Of a DNA stretch of 64,000 nucleotides, positions 22,401-31,739 are shown one piece after another. Position numbers and translations under genes: made by a program. Source of the DNA: Lithodes maja (lineage: Eukaryota; Arthropoda; Malacostraca; Decapoda; Lithodidae). The DNA lies in contig JBAKBP010013037.1 in NCBI GenBank assembly GCA_037953745.1, positions 1-64,000 on the forward strand, given 5' to 3'. Every line of letters starts with the position of its first letter. The first letter of the stretch is position 1. The notes under the pieces are model-generated. The model saw nothing but the letters and a program-made list of their open reading frames with translations, was not told the DNA's origin and did no database searches.

Positions 22401-23326
22401 ACTGAATCACCCAGGAGAGCCGCCGAGTCAAAACTCTTAAAACCAACTCCAGCTTTAGCCTCCTCCTGTTGATCGTTCCTCTGCTGGTCTGAAGACGGAG
22501 GACTAGGCTGTGACACTTTAGCTGCCCGAGCTCGGGTGACAGCATATGCCATGGGTTGTGCCTGGCACCGCTCGACCCACTCTCGTTCTTCCCTACTCAC
22601 GTCGGCCGGCCTCTCGGCAACGACTAAGGGTAGAACCTCAGAAGCGGGCATTGCAAAGTCGTTGCCGAGAAGAAGGTCGACGCCCTCCACTGGCAGTTTC
22701 TCCACAATCCCAACATCCAATTCACGTGCCACACCATCCACCTCCAACTCCAACCGCACCAGCGGGTATGACCGAGTTGCATTAATACCCTGCACCACCA
22801 CCACCCGAGCCGCATTTATAGGGTAGCCAGTCAAGTTTTTCATCAAAGTCTGGGAAGCACCTGTATCACGCAAGACCTCTACTCCATGCTTGCGCCCCGC
22901 CCACATCACGCAACCCCGTCCTCTATGGTCGCAAAAAACATCCTGAGCAGGGTTCGAGCCTCCCAGGTGCTTCTGCACTGGCTGTGCCTCAGCCTCTGAC
23001 GAACTGCCCCGGGCAAACTCAGAAGACTTCAGAGACACACCAATGTTGCAGGCCAAAGACACAGCTGCTGTAGGTGGTTTGCTAGGACAGACTCTTGCAA
23101 AGTGCCCCTTTTTATGACATTGATAACACTCTAACTCCCCTTTGGGCTTCCCTTGGTACTGGGAAGGGCCCAGCCCCTTCTTAAATGGGACGGTGCTAGT
23201 CTTGTGGTCAGTCTTGGTATCGTAACTCTTGTACTTGTTTGCATAAGATATATTACTAACTCGGGGGGGGTGGGGCGTCACGCCCCTTGTTACCTGCCTC
23301 ACTACGCTGGGCAGACCCGCACCCAC
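19418..23326 (-). CDS. pol: Gag-Pol polyprotein of gypsy copy 3: zinc knuckle, protease, integrase, RT, RNase H
   Basis: This is an uninterrupted frame of 1302 codons. It is open from 23326, but that is not a true start: the first codon is GTG and the frame belongs to a gag-pol fusion. Domains in order, by residue: CCHC knuckle 67-80 (CYQCHKKGHFARVC); aspartic protease DTGA 154-157; integrase zinc finger H445, H452, C482, C485; integrase core D516 (VVDMVGPL), D575 (SDQGSNF) and E611 (GVLERW), giving D-D-35-E; GPY module 749-751; RT motif A D972 (SKVDLVKGYW) and YLDD 1032-1035; RNase H D1181, E1221, D1250 and a late Asp near 1293 (ADCLSR). All catalytic residues are present. The role is proviral cDNA synthesis and integration in the host cell. 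Integrase before RT is the Gmr1-type order. Confidence 0.93.
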   Translation of the reverse strand: MGAGLPSVVRQVTRGVTPHPPRVSNISYANKYKSYDTKTDHKTSTVPFKKGLGPSQYQGKPKGELECYQCHKKGHFARVCPSKPPTAAVSLACNIGVSLKSSEFARGSSSEAEAQPVQKHLGGSNPAQDVFCDHRGRGCVMWAGRKHGVEVLRDTGASQTLMKNLTGYPINAARVVVVQGINATRSYPLVRLELEVDGVARELDVGIVEKLPVEGVDLLLGNDFAMPASEVLPLVVAERPADVSREEREWVERCQAQPMAYAVTRARAAKVSQPSPPSSDQQRNDQQEEAKAGVGFKSFDSAALLGDSVLAPLLSSGVAPGPVIESDEAGHDESPRQQRYEHRERQREQPSIGEGHALLREQLDRLAPSDIRRLQLEDPELQTCANGAVELDEDGDAQPGDFFYLDGILYRRFQDPNRSWKKGSGVVDQLVVPRECRDSLLSLAHDTPLAGHLGVRKTVAALGKLFWWPGMKSHVQSWINSCDICQRVGKPNQVIPKAPLHPIPVIGPPFSKIVVDMVGPLPPTKAGNKFLLTIMDVATRYPDAYPMKNGMAKTVVSNLLWYFSRYGYPEEIQSDQGSNFTSNLFKQTMQQHGIRAVVSSAYHPESQGVLERWHATLKSMLRCYCADNGRDWDLGLPYVLFAAREVPGESLGFSPNELIFGHRVRGPLNMLREIWEGTVQPCSLLKYVFESRERMLKSLEMAGRNLTGSQALMKDRYDRKVKLRKFIVGQEVLILLPLVGNPLSAKYTGPYKIVEKISDLDYLVATPDRRKKNQLCHVNLIKEYVRRPSEPLTVPVLACCGRGGEGEGDSQASEEDSWDHHVSADQWAGNSSLRADEAIAHLPEPQFEAIRQLLGSYPTVFAEHPGLTTQAMHDVDVGDHLPFKSIPYRVPPIKLPALRDELEYMLGRGLIEKGTVKWTSPVTLQPKPDGKVRFCIDFRRLNGLTPTNPYPLPRVDDSVDKIGNARFLSKVDLVKGYWQVPLSERAKEVCGFVVDGSTYRCNVMPYGLKNAPATFQNLMNEIVKDIPNCTVYLDDVIIYDDDFESHCEHLETLFRKLSEAGLVVNLAKCDFVKATVQYLGFVVGRGQVCPPQNKVQAINKFPHPTTKKQIMRFLGMIGYYRRFIKGYSTVLAPLTDLLSKDKKFLWAPECEKAFNLVKHLLCTHPILRAPDFNRPFQLATDASGVGAGAVLLQTDNEGVEHPVSFFSKKFNAAQKNYSTIEKELLAIVLSLRHFEVYVPAYGPVVVIYTDHHPLRFLNQFHNRNMRLTRWSLMLQEYNLDIRHIAGCDNVIADCLSRVDDQS

Positions 23327-24471
23327 GAATTAATGATAGCGGAGGTCAGCCATCTCAGCTGCCTCCTGTAGAGTTTTTTGGATTCTTTTCTTTAATAGTT
23401 AAAGTCATTTCTGCACCTGTACACTTATAAAACTGCTCGAGCAGAAACAGCTCAGTCAACTGTTCGGCCGTCTCAGCTTTCTCAGAACGTGTCCCAGGTT
23501 TGTAAGTGCATCTTTTAAGTCCCGGGCATGTTCAAAGAAAGGTCGCCTCCCTAGTCTTTGTAACACCCCGAAACTTCAATCGATATGTTTCTGGTTGCAA
23601 CTCGTATGCCCGTAGGACAGCTCTCTTCAATTCTGGGTAGTCAATGCAAGACTCTAAAGGCAGTGCATCATAAGCCTTCAGACCCTTACCCGTAAGTCTT
23701 GAGGAGACCAGAGCTGCCCACTTCTCTTCAGCCCAATTATGCTCCCTACACTTCTTCTCAAAACGATTAAAAAATTCTGTGACTTCAGTTTCACTAAATG
23801 CCGGCACCAACTTGACTAAGTGGGACAAGGACTGTTCTCTTACTTGGCCCTCACGGCCCATCCGAATCCCTGTCGACTCTGCACGAGTCTTATCTAAATC
23901 TATTTGAGCACAATATTTCTCTGAGTCGTACCTAAGCTCAGCCTCGTGCCTCCTAACCTCAATCTCATGCTTCCCTAACCTCAGCCTCAATCTCCTTCTC
24001 CTGCTTCCTAGACTTGGAGGACAGGCAGGAAAGAGGGAGCTGCCACTACTGAAGGGAGGGGGGGCAAGAACTGGGGAACCACCATACGCACCGCCCGAGG
24101 GCACTCCAATCTTCCAATTCTCATCCCTCTGTGGGAGAGTGCTAACCTCCGGCAACTGAGTGGACGGCACTGTGGGAGTCGAGTGAGAGGGGATCTGGGG
24201 AGGAACCCCCCCAAACGCCCTCTCCTCCGAAACCCCATGTCGCCCACGCAACACCCAGGAAAACTCAGCTCCCCTTGGACATCCCTCCTACATTGGATCT
24301 GCCCAAAACCTTGGCTATCAGGTGCAAGCCATAAATATCCACCCCAGTCAGCCTCCCCTCCGTCACATGGTACTGCTTACTCACAAAAAGTCTAGCATCC
24401 TCCTCACTAGTTACTAACGGCACCTCCTCAAATGGCAATCTCTCGCTCCTCGTCAGTACTAGGGCACGACA
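23327..24471 (-). pseudogene. gag: Gag N-terminal and SCAN-like region of gypsy copy 3, frameshifted
   Basis: An ATG near 24471 (MSCPSTDEERE) opens a frame that stops within about 15 codons. The gag reading then continues in other frames through EEDARLFVSKQYHVTEGRL. From 24254 to 23532 a 240-codon open stretch covers a proline-rich linker, a basic/charged helix and the start of the SCAN-like domain (FFNRFEKKCREHNW, ETYRLKFRGVTK). Further shifts occur near 24270, 23535 and about 23460-23340 before the frame joins the long pol frame. Several look like one-base indels in homopolymers, so sequencing error is an alternative to true mutation. Confidence 0.85.
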
Positions 24472-24667
24472 TACTGAAGTTCACAAAAAATTCTCGAGAC
24501 AAAAGTGTTAAACTCCCTTATGTAAGCACTAATTACTAAATTAACTGGAGTCTCTTAAATGCTCTCCTAATTGCCTTACAAAAAAAAAATATTCTTCAAT
24601 ATGTACGCTAAAGTACGAACAAACAAATGTTGTACAACTCTGCAGAAAATTATACTGTTCACAAAAT

Positions 24668-24684
24668 CCTAAGCAAGGTCGCCA
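24668..24684 (-). promoter_or_regulatory. Primer-binding site of copy 3
   Basis: On the - strand TGGCGACCTTGCTTAGG starts two bases after the 5' LTR end. It matches copy 2's site at 15 of 17 positions, as expected for related elements using the same tRNA primer. Confidence 0.7.
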
Positions 24685-24686
24685 TT

Positions 24687-26533
24687 TGTTACGACCGGGC
24701 ACTCGGGTCACTCGAGGATACACTAGGCAGGCTCGCTGCCACAACGGAAACACACGATCCCAACCCCAGAGTACTGCCAGCCGAACAAAAAACGCCACTA
24801 CCCTCCAGAGTTCTATCTGCTATAACGGGGTATACAAGAACTCGGTACTAGCGTTTCACACAACAGACTAATAACAAGACGGGAGTTATCTAGTCTGGTC
24901 AACAATCAAACAAAGAAGAAAGTACTACAACACTAAAGAATAGTGTTGGCCGAAGCCGAAGTAATCCACCCTTGACTAAGAACTTAAGAAGTCCTCCACC
25001 CTCTACTTCGGATCGGCACTATTACGTTACGTTAAACAATAGTCCTCGAGCATCAAGCAAGGAATCTTCTGATAAAGTTAGATGCTTCTCGAATACTCGT
25101 AAGAAGTAAGTATCGGATTTTGAACAGCAATTCAATAAGTAACACACTGGCAATTAACTAATATTAAAGGCTTTAAATTGACATAAGAAGAATTATAAGA
25201 ATAGACAGTAGTAAATGGCAAACATTAAGAAGAAGTACTCCGACAATGCACTGACAATAGCCTACTAGGATTGTGCTCGTGGGCCACTAATCTCTACAGT
25301 AGCTAAGCGTGCCACACATGAAATCAATAGTGCATAAACAATAACATACATAAGGAGAAGCTTCAATACTATGCTGTATCTGCTGGTCGAGCAAAGTCTA
25401 GCTGGGATATTTAAGGTTAGGAAACAATGGCTGAGCAAGCGGCTCGTAGCCTAGCGAGGTCCTTAAGACTGTGCGGCCAAATTACGTTAATTGACGGGAT
25501 GCTCTCTTGAGAGATCCAGATCACTAGTATCTGGTTCTCTCCTGGCGATCCTCTCAAAGTCAAGCAAACGAGATAGCACAGTGTTGGGTGGCAGAGGCAA
25601 AAGCCCTCACTCGCAACACAGTGCTAAACTCTCAAGGTACACAGTCAGAAAGACCACCTAGGCTTCCCACGTCTCTGTTGCAATTGTACCGGTTCAACCA
25701 AAACCTAGTACTCATAGGAAATCACAACTCCCGAAACCCTATCCCAGTCTAGCATTACCTAAACCAGCAGAAAACAGGAACATGGATAATCGTACACAGG
25801 GAAATGCATATACGAGTGCAACAAACATCAATCAATCCTATTCTAGTTATCCCTTCCAAAATAGGCTATCTAACAGGCATATATCTCGTGAGAACTCAAG
25901 CGATAATACTTTGGCTGACTAAATCTGCACCAAAGGGATCATGGGTTAAAAAGGGACGAGAAGAGAAGAAGATAGGCTGTTCAGAGAGTAGAGAAAGTTC
26001 ACATCAGTCGGAAGAATATGGATAGTTGCAAGGGATATGAGAAGTCGCTCTGCCTGATGAGTTCTAAAGAATTGTGGCGAGGACCTCTCCTTTTTATACT
26101 CGGCCCTCTAGCGGCATATCGCAAACTACTAAGGACCGCCCACTGACAATCATTACGTCATATTCTCTCTCAATCTGGGATCGACAAAGGATTTCCCACG
26201 CGCTTGAGGAGGGAGGAGGGAGGAGGGAGGAGGGAGGGAGGCCTACGTACCTCGTGGCGCGCTCACTGGCCGTCGTTACATAACTCTCTCTCTTCTCCTC
26301 ATTATATATAAGTCCCACACACAATACTTATATCTAATGATAAAAAATAGAACTCGTTGACTTAGAAGAAAACAAAATACATAATTATAATACTTATAGT
26401 TCAACGGCTCACATAAACTGAGTTAGGAAACTCTACACGGACTACAGCCAAAGTTCCTGCCCTGACGATCCTAGCGAGAGTGGGGTCTGACTGAGCGTTC
26501 TGTACAGCATGCTCATACTCGGCATGCGTCACA
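24687..26533 (-). repeat. 5' LTR of gypsy copy 3
   Basis: About 1847 bp with the termini TGTGACGC...GTAACA on the - strand. It differs from the 3' LTR by only a few single-base changes plus a local rearrangement near 24712-24740. A TATA-like box (TATAAAAA, - strand) lies at 26091-26098, preceded in the transcriptional sense by a CT/GA-rich microsatellite. Confidence 0.93.
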
Positions 26534-26548
26534 GAGGATAAAATAAAG

Positions 26549-28086
26549 TTATTCATTTGCAAACGCAGTCAGTCGCGGGTTTGATGCGAGATATTTGTCT
26601 AGGCGGAATTTAAATGAATCAACGGTGCTGCAGTCTATAACGTCTCGGGGAAGCCCATTCCACAAGTTGACCACTCGATTGAAGAAGAAATTCTTAGATT
26701 CGTGTGAGTTAAAAGATTTACCAATAATTTTGCAACCGTTTCCCCGCGTGTAATTAGATTGGTCGATAGTGAAGTACTTACTACAGTTCATATTGTCGAT
26801 GCCTTTGATGATTTTGAACACTTGAATTAAGTCACCTCTTAATCTGCGCTGGGTTAAAGGAAATAGATTTAATTCTCTAAGACGCTCTTCGTATGGTTTG
26901 TTCTTTAGGCTAGGTATAATTTTTGTAACTCTACGTTGAACTCGTTCTAGCTTGTTTATGTCTTTTTGGTAATAAGGGCACCAGCATTGAACGCAGTATT
27001 CCAGAAGAGGGCGGACTAAGGAATTGTAAAGGGTTAGGATAACGTCTTTGGATTTATGCTCAAATGACCTGCCTACAAAGCCAATTATTTTGTTTGCCTT
27101 CTTAACAACTTCTGAACATTGTTGACTCGGTTTTAGGTTACTCGATATTGTTACTCCCAGATCGGTTTCTCTGTTTACATTCTTAAACTGAGTGCCATTC
27201 ATCGAATAGTTTGCTTTCTCATTTAGGTATCCAATATGTAGTACTTTACATTTATCCGCATTGAAACTCATTTGCCAAATTTGGGCCCAATGTGACAATT
27301 TATCTAGATTGTGTTGCATATCGTCAACTTGATCTCTTGAGAGTACGCTATTTGCAATTTTTGTATCGTCAGCAAATTTTGAGATTGTACAGGTGAGACC
27401 CTCATCTATGACGTTGATGTAAATTAGAAAGAGAATTGGTCCTAGTACCGATCCCTGGGGTACCCCACTACTTACATTGGTCCATTTAGATGCCTTACCG
27501 TTTATGACTACTCTTTGCTTTCTGTCGCTGAGCCAATTTTCTATCCATTTCAACACACCGTCTTGTATTCCATGCGCTTTTAGTTTTAGCAGTAAACGTT
27601 TGTGGGGAACTTTGTCAAAGGCCTTTTGAAAATTAAGGTATATAATATCTACAGCTTTACTCTCATCGTAGAGGTTGAGGATATCGTGGAAGAAGTCTAA
27701 GAGGTTTGTTAAACAGGAACGTTTTTTACGAAAGCCGTGTTGAGTATCTTTAAGTATGTTATTTTCCTCTAAGTGATTTACTAGTCTGTCTCTTATGACC
27801 GTTTCTAGCATTTTACATACAACTGAGGTTAAGCTAATTGGACGATAGTTTCTGGGTAGGGATTTGCTGCCTTTTTTGAATATCGGTGTTACGTTGGCTA
27901 TCTTCCACTGATCAGGCATAGTTCCATACTGCAAGGATTTATTGAATAGTAATGTCAGTGGTTTGGAGAGCTCATCCTTAGCTTCCTTTAGAACTCTAGG
28001 CGAGATTGTATCAGGTCCAGGCGTTTTATTTACCTTGAGTTTATCTAAACAATTCAATACTTCTCTCTCTGTAACGGTGATATTGC
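26549..28086 (-). pseudogene. CR1-like ORF2, reverse transcriptase part
   Basis: The frame is open from just upstream of 28057 to the stop at 26549 (over 500 codons). RT motifs in order: VNKTPGPDTISP, ANVTPIFKKG, NYRPISLTSVV, QHGFRKKRSC, motif A, GVPQGSVLGPILFLIYIN, KFADDTKI, then the C-terminal region RRVTKIIPSLK, QRRLRGDLIQVFK and FFFNRVVNLWNGLP. Motif A reads IIYLNFQKAFDKVP: codon 27632-27634 is AAT (Asn), where this family has Asp, so one of the catalytic metal ligands is lost. The frame is offset from the upstream endonuclease by a frameshift near 28087-28115. The family is a CR1-type LINE; the role would be target-primed reverse transcription. Confidence 0.92.
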
Positions 28087-29487
28087 TTAGAATATCTGAA
28101 TCGGCGATGGTGTAGGGATATCACTGAGGTCTTCTGTTGTAAAAACTGATGCAAAGAAGGTATTGAGGGCATTACTCATTTGTACTTCGTCTTTGGTGTA
28201 TTCTCCATTTTCATCGACTAACGGTCCAACAGTTGAAGTAACTACTTTTTTCTTTCTGATATAACTATAGAATTCTTTCGGGTTTGTTTTACTTTGATTC
28301 GCAATATGTAACTCTAGGGTCTTTTTACTTTGCTTAATTAACTTTTTGGCTTTGCGTCGTAGCTCTACAAATTTCACCCGTTCTTCGTCATTTTGTGAGG
28401 ATTTTAATCTATCATTAGCAAATTTTTTAGCAAGCAGGCAGTTTGAAATATCTTTATTCCACCATTTGGGCTTATTATTATGGCCTGGACGCCGTATTTT
28501 CGATGGTATGCAGTCTTGCACTGCTTTTAGGTAAGTGGTTTCGAATAACTTCCAAGATGTATTTATGTCGTTATTGTTAATTAAAAAGCTCCAGTCAGTT
28601 TCTTTAAACATAGCTCTAAGTTTATGAAAGTTTGCTTTCTTGAAATTAGGGACTTTTTCGATGCTACTGTTTGGTTCGTTACTAGTAAAGTTTAAAGTGA
28701 AAGTTATCGTACGATGGTCGCTGTTACTGAATTCATCACCAACATTCAAATTCTCTATTAATTCTTCTTTTGTTGCAAGTACAATGTCAAGAACGTTATT
28801 ACCACGGGTCGGTGTTCGAACAAATTGATAAAGCGAACTCTCTTGCAAGTTCGTATACAAGTCATGTCCGGAGTGTGAAGTAAGAGTATCGCCCCACTTG
28901 GTCACAGGTAAATTAAAGTCGCCAAAAAATGCGGTATCTTGTGAGTTACTTACATCTGCAATTTGTTCATAAATTTCTCGGTCAGTTTGCACTGATTGAG
29001 CTGGAGGTCTGTATATTAATGCAAGTATTATTTTTGTACCTTTATTATTCTTTATTAGCACAAAAGATGTGTCGACGTTCACAATTTGAGGTTTTGACAA
29101 GAGGGTCGGGTTAAGACTTTCTTTGATATAAAATAAAACGCCACCTCCATTTTTATTTATTCGGCTTTTCTCAAACATTACATAACCGGGAAGTGAATAC
29201 TCTGCTAAAAAGTCTCTATCTACTGTATTGAGCCAAGATTCTGTTATACCAATCACATCATAATTTTCAGTAAACACTAGTTCCTCTAAATCTGAAAATT
29301 TATTGCGTATGCTACGAGCGTTTGCATAGAAAACCTTTAAAGTTGCGGTTTTAGAACTCACAGAACGTTCTTTAATCAAATTTTTGGTTCTGATCGGATC
29401 TACATTTACATTCATGGCTGACATCGGTCCTCGGTCGTTATCCCTGGCGGTTTTTAATTTGGGTCGTGTTGGTGGAGCTTTATCCAA
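28087..29487 (-). pseudogene. CR1-like ORF2, endonuclease part
   Basis: 466 open codons. Its stop near 28087 results from a frameshift relative to the RT, and the frame overlaps the end of ORF1. The first codon of the open stretch is TTG; the first in-frame ATG is at about 29424 (residue 22). Exonuclease-endonuclease-phosphatase motifs by residue: N56 (YANARSIRNK), E83 (ITESWL), YRPP 159-162, GDFN 189-192, D234 (NVLDIVLAT) and SDH 256-258. These are the expected catalytic positions of an APE-like LINE endonuclease, which nicks target DNA. A basic linker (KKLIKQSKK) follows. The domain itself looks intact. Confidence 0.92.
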
Positions 29488-29513
29488 ATTCGCAGTTCTT
29501 GACAGATTAGCAT

Positions 29514-30557
29514 TTAATTCCTTCGCAGGTTGCCACCCTCGCTGTCTTCGGTCCTCCTTCCTGGTTGTCCTGTGCTGAGTCGATTTCTTCTCCGAAAATC
29601 CTTCACCGCATCGTTGAGAAGACGCCCAAAACGTGCTGCTCCCACCTGGTTCAGATGAACTCCATCGTCCGAAAACAAATAGTCATCGTAGTAGAAATTG
29701 TCCCAGGTGTCGACGAATCCCACGTTTTCCTTCCTGCAGAGGTTTGCTAGACAACGATTTGTGCTGGTGGCTATGTTGTAAAATAGGCTCTCTACACCAA
29801 GCCGGGGGACGATTCCTGAGACGATGATCCTTGATGACTTCTCCTTAAACGACTTGATCAGCTGCTGGTACTTTAAAAGCAAATCTTCCGACCGGGTTCG
29901 CTGTACATCGTTGGATCCAACGTGGACGACGTACATTGTATTAGCAGGGGCCAGCTTAGATACTTCGTCAACTGCAGCAACTACGTCGTCCACACCACCA
30001 CCAGGGATACAAAAATGCTTCCTGGTCTTAGGTGCTCTGGCGCAAAACTCTGTGAGCTGACCACATAATATTATCATCGAGTCTCCCACGAGCCGGACTT
30101 CTTCTATTTCCGCTTCGTCATCTGAGTCTGCGAGTATCTGGAAGCGGTTTTGACACTCGGTAATCGGTATGGGTTTCCTGGTCTTGGGGCAAACGTTGTT
30201 CCTCACGACACGGAAGTTGTCTTGAGAGGGAAGAGAGTTACTATTTGTTTCTTGAGTATCGGAACCATCAGATGAAATGGCTACTGCAGGCGTTGAATTG
30301 TTGGCAGTTAACGTTGGGGCATTGGTGGCTGCTGGAGTTGCGGTGACAATTGAAGTTTGTGGTACTCCAACGTTGAGTGTTACAAACTCTTGGAGTGATT
30401 CCAGCTTCATGGTGAGGACGTTGATCTTGTTGTAGGCTTCATCTAATTTCACTGTCAAATTCTCTTGTTGCTGGCAGAGACGGCAGACTTGAAGATCGAC
30501 AGTAACAAACATGGACTCACCAAACCTACCGGCGCAGTTCGTACAAGTGCGAGGCAT
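29514..30557 (-). CDS. CR1-like ORF1: zinc finger, coiled coil and SGNH esterase
   Basis: An intact 347-codon ORF starting at a true ATG at 30557. Residues 5-28 hold two Cys pairs (CTNC and CRLC), a zinc-finger-like module. Residues 31-60 are heptad-like and could form a coiled coil. Residues 65-115 are Thr/Ser/Asn-rich. Residues 150-330 are an SGNH/GDSL hydrolase: block I GDS 158-160 (Ser160), GGG near 186-188, GSND 214-217 (Asn216), and DGVH 298-301 (Asp298, His301). The whole catalytic set is present. Esterase domains in ORF1 are established for CR1-type LINEs; the substrate is not known from sequence. It is followed by ORF2 in an overlapping frame. Confidence 0.92.
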   Translation of the reverse strand: MPRTCTNCAGRFGESMFVTVDLQVCRLCQQQENLTVKLDEAYNKINVLTMKLESLQEFVTLNVGVPQTSIVTATPAATNAPTLTANNSTPAVAISSDGSDTQETNSNSLPSQDNFRVVRNNVCPKTRKPIPITECQNRFQILADSDDEAEIEEVRLVGDSMIILCGQLTEFCARAPKTRKHFCIPGGGVDDVVAAVDEVSKLAPANTMYVVHVGSNDVQRTRSEDLLLKYQQLIKSFKEKSSRIIVSGIVPRLGVESLFYNIATSTNRCLANLCRKENVGFVDTWDNFYYDDYLFSDDGVHLNQVGAARFGRLLNDAVKDFRRRNRLSTGQPGRRTEDSEGGNLRRN

Positions 30558-30583
30558 GGTAACAGTCAGTTTCTTCAGATCAC

Positions 30584-30652
30584 TTCACTCACTTTAAAAC
30601 ACTTAACTCACTTTAAAACACTTAACTCACTTTAGAAACACTTCAATCACTT
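30584..30652. repeat. Short tandem repeat upstream of CR1 ORF1
   Basis: Three to four copies of a unit close to 19 bp (aaaacacttaactcacttt) lie directly 5' of the ORF1 start, in the probable 5' UTR. Confidence 0.7.
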
Positions 30653-30895
30653 CAACCGAAAACAAATATGTTGAAATACACAACAATAGGTTATCAGGGG
30701 TGATAGCCTAACCGAAAACAAAAAAATTGAGATACGCAGAATTAGGCTTCCAGGGGCGATAGCCTAACCAAAAGTTTTTTTAAAATTGAAATACGCACCA
30801 ATAGGCTACCAGCGTTGAATAGCCTAACCGAAAATAATAAAATTGAAATGCACAGAAATAGGCTACCAGGTGTGATAACCTAACCTTAAACAAAT
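30653..30895 (-). repeat. About 56-bp tandem repeats in the 5' region of the CR1-like element
   Basis: Four to five diverged units each contain aaccgaaaa, then attgaaatacgca, then aataggctaccag, ending gatagcct on the + strand. They lie immediately upstream of ORF1 and probably form the 5' UTR or internal promoter region of the LINE. Confidence 0.75.
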
Positions 30896-31739
30896 ATATA
30901 TATATTACAGAATATGTAACTAAATATACAATTCACCAAATAGAGATTATATAAAAATAAAGTGTGACTACACACAAGGGGTTAATATACTGTACCAACA
31001 GATGGCCGACCAGGTCACTGTAGCCTAGTAAAGCAGTAGCCTACTCTTTTTAGATAAAACAAACAAAATTTATCAGTCAAAGGTTACTACAAGATCTTGC
31101 AAGCAACAACTAAAATTACAGATATATATAGCTACAGTAGGATACTAAATACAATATCTACTAGAGTTAATAAGAACAACAGATTGGCTGGCTATAGGCT
31201 AGGCTAGGTTTGGATTTGGTTAAAAGCTTGGCAGGTTGGGTTAGGCTAGGTTAGCTTGTACAAATACCACCCTTAGCTTAAAGTAAAAATTACTCTGAGG
31301 AGAAAAAGTCAAGAATATATCTAGGGGGAAAAGATAAATGAATGCACTTAAATTTACTACAAAATTGGTTTGTTTACAAAATGGCGTCGGCGTTCGTTCC
31401 TGTAGGCAAGTTAGTTAGTACACAATATTGTTTATTAGCAAATTAATATGCAAAGCTTTACTTACATACAAGGCAGTTAAATTTATACTTACTACAGTAG
31501 GTAATAGGTAAAATTATGGGCTACGATTTTATATCAAATAAGAAGAGAGCATTTGTTTTCAAACAAAACAAAACAAAACAACAGATGGCGCTAGTGGCGC
31601 CCTGTCCGAGCAGGAGTCTTGTGATAAACACAAAGTTTATCAGTCAATACACAGCGAAATATCGTGCAGTGTTACTTACTAAGCTACAGAATGGTTAAAC
31701 GTGCTCTTAACCACCTTTCATGCACAAGAATGAAGAGGA
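30896..31739. other. AT-rich spacer with degenerate ggctagg tract
   Basis: No gene recognised. Bases 31180-31256 contain repeated ggctagg/ggttagg words. Bases 31561-31580 are an (aaaac)n run. There is nothing else I can support. Confidence 0.5.

Larger units (their letters stand above)
17050..26533 (-). mobile_element. Ty3/gypsy Gmr1-like LTR retrotransposon, copy 3, young insertion
   Basis: On the - strand, LTRs at 24687-26533 (5') and 17050-18906 (3') flank PBS, gag, a single long pol frame, a 3' UTR and a polypurine tract, with GAGG direct repeats outside. Outside a rearranged stretch of about 50 bases at the LTR ends, I counted only about six substitutions between the LTRs, so the insertion is recent. 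Pol is uninterrupted with all catalytic residues, while gag contains several frameshifts. The integrase lies before RT. It sits between a decayed LINE on the left and the 3' end of a CR1-like LINE on the right. Confidence 0.93.
26538..30900 (-). mobile_element. CR1-like non-LTR retrotransposon, nearly full length
   Basis: On the - strand it contains a repeat-bearing 5' region (30584-30895), ORF1 with an SGNH esterase (29514-30557), and ORF2 with an APE-type endonuclease (28087-29487) and RT (26549-28087). ORF2 carries one frameshift between endonuclease and RT, and one catalytic Asp of RT is changed. The 3' end abuts the gypsy LTR at 26533, so its tail may be cut off. Confidence 0.9.
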
